From contig OX419347.1 of NCBI GenBank assembly GCA_948470475.1, positions 538,501-602,500 of the forward strand: a stretch of 64,000 nucleotides of DNA. Reading direction: 5' to 3'. The position numbers were made by a program, and so were the translations under genes. The notes beneath the pieces were generated by a model. It ran no database searches. It had not been told where the DNA came from and saw nothing but the letters and a program-made list of their open reading frames with translations. This DNA comes from Galaxea fascicularis. Its lineage: Eukaryota; Cnidaria; Anthozoa; Scleractinia; Euphylliidae. This document shows, one piece after another, positions 58,701 through 64,000 of this stretch; position 1 is the stretch's first letter, and every line of letters starts with the position of its first letter.

Positions 58701-59965
58701 ATCAATAGTCACACTCGGAGTCTTAATTGCTATTGATTACCATTGATTTCTATAGAAAATCATTGATTAATAATTCATTATGCAACTTTCTGGCGCGTGT
58801 TAGCGTGGGCGTGCTTCATTAGTCCCGGGCATATGTACACGTCCAGGGTAATTGGGTAAATCGATTGCGCACTTTTATCCTTGCACTTCAACCGGGATTC
58901 CCAGAACACACTTGTTACGGAGTTTGCTTGTTCCAGAGATGGCGAAGCAAGTTGATTTGTCGGTGCGCTGTGTAGTCAAGGGCTATCACGAATGCCCTTT
59001 TGAAGTGAATGTCGGAGAAATATTCTACGCCTTCAAGAAGAGAGGAGAGCGTGGGAATGCGTTCAGAGTTACGAATGATCGGGGGCAGCTCGGCCATCTT
59101 CAAATCGAGCTTGTTGATCCTCTTTGGCCCTTACACAAAGGGATTACTGTGTAAGTAAGTAATATGGTGCGTTTTATTAAAGAAAACGACAAATTTCATA
59201 ATCAATAATAATCAATAATAATCAATAACAATCGATGAAAATCAATAGAAATCGATAGTCACACAACTTTCAGGCATTGATTTTTATCGATTTCCAATAC
59301 CAATCAATTAATTGTTATTGATTATTATTGATTATTATTGATTTTATTGATTATCGGAAACCATTGATTGACAACGCCGGGATGTACACTTATGTGAGCA
59401 TTTTAATGGTTATCTGTGTCACGAAACAATTTCAGGTTTTTGTTGCCAAGCTAAATCGTGTAATTATACTTTTTAATAACCACAAGCTGTTTTTTACAGC
59501 TAACGCGCTTGACTATCTCTTCATCATTCAACTTTAATTTTTTCTGTAAGCTTACTCAAAGAATTGTACCTCACCTTGAGTTCCCGTGACAACTTGAAGT
59601 ACAGGTGCTGGAATTGTGATATCTATGTCTTCGTAAGTTTTTCTTGGAATCCATTCCTTTGGAGGTATGACCTAAAAAAATTAAAGGAAAACAAATGCTT
59701 ATACAAGACGTCCACCATACTCACAAAATCCTCCACCACGTGCAACCATAAGCTTAAGCTTAACTCAACGAAGTAGTGCAAACAGCAACTAAATTCATTT
59801 GAAATGAAGCTCAAGAAGATTTCTGACAGAGCTAAATACCTTAGCTACGCCAGCCCGATGAGCTCCCATTTCCTCCATCTTTCGAATGTAGGCAGAAAAG
59901 TTTTTAAACTCTTCAAAAGTCGGACGAAACACCATGATTTTATTGCCCTCTGTTGAAGCCATCAT
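46719..59965 (-). CDS. KDM4: KDM4/JMJD2 histone H3K9/K36 demethylase (21 exons, 871 aa)
   Basis: Fe(II)/2-oxoglutarate demethylase of H3K9me3/H3K36me3 in the nucleus. Exons in transcript order: 59840-59965, 59575-59671, 56390-56465, 55264-55569, 54798-54847, 54431-54534, 53824-53961, 52692-52751, 52017-52213, 51355-51476, 50756-50925, 50284-50527, 50021-50109, 49098-49153, 48829-48937, 48561-48752, 48402-48469, 48036-48138, 47578-47697, 46903-46995, 46719-46814. JmjN spans about 11-55. The JmjC iron ligands are H182, E184 and H270; 2-oxoglutarate contacts are Y126, N192 and K200. The zinc site C228/H234/C300/C302 sits six residues before human KDM4A numbering at every point. A PHD pair follows at about 550-712 ([31 protein letters not shown]), then a double Tudor to about 850. 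The ATG 59965 or the next one, 59962, is the start. It is shorter than human KDM4A-C because the JmjC-PHD linker is short. Duplicate human paralogues share this ancestor. Confidence 0.97.
49622..49667 (+). repeat. GTAAAGCGCTT...AAAGCGCTATATAAAT motif in KDM4 intron 13
   Basis: GTTGTAAAGCGCTTCGAGCC, then GGATAAAAGCGCTATATAAA, is a stem-forming motif familiar from the 3' ends of several animal non-LTR elements and their SINEs. It is read here as a retroposon tail. This rests on recollection of the motif, not a search. Confidence 0.45.
52880..53060. repeat. Degenerate GGGATCTGGGATCACAGCCCT tandem repeat in KDM4 intron 7
   Basis: Units of about 10-26 bases built from GGGATC(A/T)GGGATCA and ACAGCCCTGG words repeat head to tail with many variants. 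Confidence 0.6.
53185..53691. mobile_element. 507-bp CAGGCATG-ended TIR element in KDM4 intron 7
   Basis: The left end CAGGCATGTTGGCCAC is inverted, with a small change, at the right end (reverse complement CAGGCATGTTTGTGGCC). GTATTT flanks it on both sides (53179-53184 and 53692-53697). The interior near both ends is rich in TAGGGATTTTTAGGG words. It is non-coding. The CAGG start is hAT-like, but the 6-bp direct repeat is not the usual 8 bp. Confidence 0.65.
55700..56035 (+). mobile_element. Possible non-LTR retrotransposon tail in KDM4 intron 3
   Basis: A frame near 55740-55868 gives [33 protein letters not shown] and a stop, resembling the end of a reverse-transcriptase ORF. It is followed by a TTGTTATTGTTATTGTTG tract and a short GC-richer tail. 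The identification is tentative. Confidence 0.35.
58590..59381. mobile_element. 792-bp TIR element with TTGAT arrays and a captured HIRAN-like ORF, KDM4 intron 2
   Basis: The 29-bp perfect inverted ends start CCCGGCGTTGTCAATCAATG and continue GTTTCCGAT. The direct repeat ATGTACAC (58582-58589 and 59382-59389) is an 8-bp target-site duplication that fits the hAT rule n-T-n-n-n-n-A-n. Subterminal arrays of AATCAAT/ATTGATT words occupy about 58605-58765 and 59195-59350. Between them lies a GC-richer core with the ORF at 58939-59154. The element sits inside KDM4 intron 2, in the opposite sense to that gene if the ORF defines direction. Confidence 0.88.
58939..59154 (+). CDS. HIRAN-like domain ORF inside the 58590-59381 transposon (71 aa)
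   Basis: The ATG at 58939 has a good context (GAGATGG) and opens [20 protein letters not shown], then [51 protein letters not shown]. The order V-x-G-Y-x-x-(Y/C), V-G-E, N-A-x-x-V-x-N-x-x-G-x-x-G-H-(L/I) with a P-L element resembles the HIRAN domain, which binds 3' DNA ends in HLTF-type proteins and is often linked to mobile or repair proteins. A consensus donor GTAAGTAAG overlaps the stop (59152-59160), so this may be the 5' exon of a longer spliced gene in the parental element. Only the front part remains here. The domain call is by eye and moderate. Confidence 0.5.
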   Translation: MAKQVDLSVRCVVKGYHECPFEVNVGEIFYAFKKRGERGNAFRVTNDRGQLGHLQIELVDPLWPLHKGITV

Positions 59966-60406
59966 ACTCGGTTTGCCAGCTCCACTTCACCAGGAAATCA
60001 CACAGAATGTAAACTCTTGCTCAACTCAAACCACCTTCCTACACATCCATATTTTGAGACCATAAACGAGCTGATTTCCTGCTTTTCATTTCAGTGTGAA
60101 GGCTCAAAGGAAGCGACAAATATTTTCTCTTTTAACCACAAAAACTTTTTCTGTGTTGTTTCTTTGTTCGCGGCTTTCTGTTGTGACAAGTCGTCTACCA
60201 CGCCTCCCTCCTAAGTTACACCCAGAAGGGAGGGGTAAGGTTTTCAAGAGTTACACTGGGAACGAGACCGGCAGCTGATAAACAAACCAACTTTCTTTTT
60301 CCGGGCAGGTGTGATTTTCAGCCTGTTTTCGCACTGTTTGTTCCGTATTTTTTGCCTTAGACCTGGTTAACTCATTGAAAAACGAAGGGAAAAGTTTAAT
60401 ATTAAA
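59966..60406. promoter_or_regulatory. Shared divergent promoter region of KDM4 and TTC39
   Basis: 441 bp separate two start codons that point apart. It contains pyrimidine-rich stretches and a moderately CG-rich centre (60190-60260) without a TATA box. Joint control is inferred from the spacing only. Confidence 0.55.
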
Positions 60407-63400
60407 ATGGATGGAAGTGAAGCGAGCGTTAGCGGTAATCAGAGGTTAGAGATTTTAAAGCCATGCGAGACATTCTTACTATTCAGTGCTCGAAGGTCCT
60501 CGAAGTGGTAGCTTAAGTTTAATCTTATTTGTGGGATTTGTACTTTATCATATACAGATCTTTGGTTGTCCTCTTTATTTGGATTTGGACAAAAATCTGA
60601 TTACAGACCAACTAAAACACCGAACCCCTTGCAGATAGTTGCGAAAGGATTAATCTCAAGCTTGCACAAAACTTTGTCTTTGGTCCCGAAATTTTGTAAA
60701 CTGAAGCTTAATTTTAATTATATCTTTTACGGTCAATATGCTTGTAATTGTTACGCAGCTAGAGTTGTTTATTGTGGTCAATATCATCCCAAATAATCAT
60801 GTCCACACATAGCCTATCCTTTTGTTTGCAACAACAGTGAACAGTTGTGAAATCGTTATTCAAACTTCATTCATTCTGGGATTCATTTGACAATTGATTA
60901 CTAGCTACGGTATTTACATGAACATCATCAAGTCTCTCAATATAGTAGTAATGTCTTACTTGCAGTTTTGCTGTGGATGAAAAGGTTCTAGCTGGTGCTA
61001 TTCGGATGACAAATATTGCAGTCAATCTCTGCTTGTCAAATAAATTCCTTGAAGCACAAGCGAAACTTGAACCGTGGTAAGAGAATCACCAGTACTAAAC
61101 TTGTAGTTGGTCCAGGAGATATTGAAGGGATGTTTGTTAATGTAAGTCATAAGCTAAGGAATCAGTCTTGCAGCATTCTTGTGCTTTTGGGTGAAAAAAA
61201 CCATAGACAAACAATCAAAACAATGGCACCTAGCCCTAAAACAATAGAGCAACACCCTATGAAGATCGAATGAAGAGGGGTTTCAAAGAGGTGCAGCCTG
61301 CCCTATCTGCTTTTTCAGTCTTATTGATCGACCTCTGATTTTCAATGACCTCCATCAAGAAAAAAATTTCAGTTAGCAATCAAAAAGGAAAATTATTCAG
61401 ACCTGTCCAATAAAATTTATAAAAGGATGTCTAGCAATAGGCACAAAAATACATTCTTTTTTAACTATTTACTGTGAAACTTAAAAACCATGAACACTAA
61501 GAATTATTTCTGGAATGTTTATCATTCTTCAACCAATCAAACCACAATGGAACCACAAGAAGAACCTACTAACCACAAAGGTGGTCGACATTACAGTTTG
61601 CAGTTTGGTCAGCTGGTGTATTTGGTCATCATTATATGATTTTCTCTAAATTATGTCAGGGTGAATGAAAGCATGTACCATGCACTTGGTTACAGTACTA
61701 TCATGTATCTTCAAGCAATGATGACTTTTGAACCAGTATGTATGCTCTCTGTTTATCAATAAAATTATGTTGTTGTAAATGAGTACTACAGTAAAAAATG
61801 TTATTGTCATTTAGGTGGCATGTACTAAGAAGTCTAATTGGCATATACCAGTAAAATATAATGGCCTTTTAACATACCCTGTGCATTACCTACAGATGAG
61901 CTTATTTGATGCCACAGTCATTGTATGTCTTTCATGCAAATGCTAACCAGTCTCTGTACTATACTATTATGTTCTCGTTGAGAAGATTACAGCTGTATAT
62001 TAAACCATGTCTGTAATTTTCAATTGCTTAAAATTTTGAAGTGTATAATTTTGTGTATATTTATTTAGCAAGCAATTCAACAAGCAAGCAACAGCAACAA
62101 AATTGCCTTGGATGTTTGTGAAAGGTAATCTAGGCTTTTAAATCATATAAATTAAGTGTAGAACTTTATTTCTGAAACCATAACCATAACCATAACCAGC
62201 ATGCAGGCCAATTAAAAGTAAATTAGAGAGATTTGTAATTTTAAGGCCAATTAAAAATGCAATATACACCCCTTTTGATATAAAAGATATACAGAGTCAT
62301 CCAGTAGTTGTATAAGTGCTCAGAATTAGGGATTATAAGTCTTTTACATTGCATGTCAGATATAATTATGTTACAGGCACAGAAGAAAACGAACTTGGAC
62401 AGAGTCATTCAGTAGTTGGATTTGGAACCCTTCTTATGACAACCTAACAGAAGGTATACAAGTATTCCTAAGTGGCTCTTTTTGTAATTTTGTTCATTTG
62501 TTTGCTGATTACTTTTATTCTTTGACTTTGTTAATTTGTTTTCATTGTTCTTTCTTTCTCCTTCCATCCTCCTTCACTCAATGACCCCCTCTCCCACTTC
62601 CCATCCCTGTCTGCTCAGTCTTTCTGTCCTTCTCTCTGCCCATCCCTTCCCTCCATTTCTTGCTTGCTTGCCTGTTTGCTTCTTTCACTCCATGATCAAT
62701 TTAGTGTTTATTCTGTGCTTATAGGTGTTAACACCTTCTGTGCACCCTTTAACATGTTCTGTATTTTCTTCTTTCTTTCATTTCAGAGGAAAGACATGCA
62801 GAACTTTGCTATGCTGAGTGTCTATTCATGAGGGCTATGCTGACGTTTATTCAGGTACATTAAAGTCCAGCAGTAGAGATGGTATAATAAAATGCAAGAG
62901 GTGCATTATGCAGGTAATGTTGCAGACACTGGACAATTTTTTTTCTGTAATGCAAAGTCTACTGTAATCAACTCAGTAGTGATGAAAACAAAATGAAAAA
63001 TCCTGTGTGGCAAAGTTAAATTGCTATGCTTAGCCAAAAATAAAGAAAATTGTGGTAATAACAATTTTATATCTTATTATTCCAGTTTTGTACTTTTCAA
63101 ACTTCTTGAGTTTTTGTACGTAAACATCTTTAGTTAAAATTGAAAAAATATTGTTTTTTTTAACTATTAATTTATAGATTCTTTTCATCTAAATTCTCTT
63201 TTATAGGATGAAAACCTGGTCAGTTTTATCAGAGGGGCTCTCAAAATCAGAAGTGCTTATCAGACTTATAAGTAATGCACAAATCTGTGATATAGTTTAT
63301 GTACTAGTTTCCATGCACATGGTGTTCACTGTTGTGCAGACAGTTTACATGCATTTTGTTAACCTACTTCTTTTCTTGTGGTTGTTGTGTTGTGAACTTG

Positions 63401-63652
63401 TTTTTGGTTTCGTATCTCCCAAACCTGTTACTTTATTTTAATTACTTTTCCTGTCAAAGGGAAAATAATTTACTAAGTGTAATAAGTTTCAACCGAAAGC
63501 AAATTTAAATTGTGACATATATAATATGACATTTTGATACTTGCAGGACCTGTCTTGACATGGTAATACATCAACCAACTTCCTTACAACACTCACCTCA
63601 AAGAAATGACTTTGAAGGGGGTGTTCATCTCGGCATTGGAGGTTTTAATTTG
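60407..63652 (+). CDS. TTC39A/B: Tetratricopeptide repeat protein 39 (TTC39A/B type), first eight exons, runs off the window
   Basis: TPR-containing protein. The vertebrate TTC39A/B/C family has roles in lipid metabolism (TTC39B) and others poorly known. Exons seen: 60407-60444, 60966-61076, 61660-61735, 62069-62124, 62377-62453, 62787-62854, 63207-63271, 63547-63652; phases agree at all junctions. It starts MDGSEASVSGNQRS. NIAVNLCLSNKFLEAQAKLE is the start of the DUF3808/IML2 region, followed by SMYHALGYSTIMYLQAMMTF, RKRTWTESFSSWIWNPSYDN, HAELCYAECLFMRAMLTFIQ, DENLVSFIRGALKIRSAYQT and NDFEGGVHLGIGGFNL. These blocks follow the TTC39A/B order closely, less so TTC39C. About 197 residues are visible of an expected ~600; the rest lies beyond 64000. 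A long pyrimidine-rich stretch (62560-62680) lies in intron 5. Confidence 0.94.
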
Positions 63653-64000
63653 GTGAGTCAGAGCTTAACCCTTTAAACCTAATATCAATATCAAAATTTC
63701 AATTCTCATTTGTTTCCCGTTCGTATTTCCTATAGAAGTAGTAGGGAGAAATTGTTAAAATATCAAGCAAATTCTTCTTGATTGATATTACAAGGAAAAA
63801 TTTGAATGCTGATCACTCATAAAGGGTTAATATATGCAAGAAATATTCAAGAGATATTTGAGATACTTGCAGACATTTAAGAGCTGTAGTTGTATTTTTG
63901 AGCAGTGCTCTAAACACCAGCTAACAAATCTCTTAACATTGACCAATTTAGTTTTTTCAGCAATACAGCTGCTAAAAAGAAATTCCTGGTTGCGCTGTAC

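Noticed and set aside
62536..62724. 62-codon Leu/Pro-rich ORF
   Set aside because: It is a pyrimidine-rich intron segment of TTC39 and has no family resemblance.

Overview
The window looks like the genome of a cnidarian, most likely an anthozoan such as a stony coral. This is inferred from the gene content: intron-rich, AT-rich animal genes with GT-AG introns, animal-type lysosomal and chromatin proteins, and very many short inverted-repeat transposons. No tRNA array, CRISPR array or prokaryotic operon was seen. I read the genes by joining exons at splice sites that keep the frame and continue recognisable family sequence.

Layout, left to right. 1-4155 is gene-poor and holds a 61-bp perfect-palindrome insertion. 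4174-5561 (+) is a lysine-rich gene or pseudogene broken by one frameshift and one in-frame TGA. 6897-7176 (-) is the last exon of mitochondrial ribosomal protein L55. 8195-15548 (+) is cystinosin (CTNS, 11 exons). 17338-17901 (-) is ARL16 in one exon. It lies head-to-head, 166 bp apart, with 18068-25267 (+), a PX-BAR sorting nexin of the SNX7/SNX30 type (11 exons). 25268-28902 holds two inverted-repeat elements. 28903-30090 (+) is an unrecognised 395-aa single-exon ORF. 31320-43520 (+) is WDR36/UTP21 (24 exons), with transposons in several introns. 43521-46718 is intergenic. 46719-59965 (-) is a KDM4/JMJD2 histone demethylase (21 exons: JmjN, JmjC, PHD pair, Tudor). It lies head-to-head, 441 bp apart, with 60407 onward (+), the first eight exons of a TTC39 protein that runs off the window.

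The genes are unrelated housekeeping functions: lysosomal cystine export, endosomal sorting, small GTPase, 18S rRNA processing, histone demethylation, mitochondrial translation and a TPR protein. They do not form one pathway. The accessory interest is in the mobile DNA: at least nine inverted-repeat elements, several with clear target-site duplications. Two of them (31762-33315 and 58590-59381) have dense arrays of a TCGAT/TTGAT-type short motif next to their ends, and the second carries a small ORF resembling a HIRAN domain followed by a splice donor. That element, the palindromic 61-bp insertion and the broken lysine-rich gene are the most worthwhile leads.
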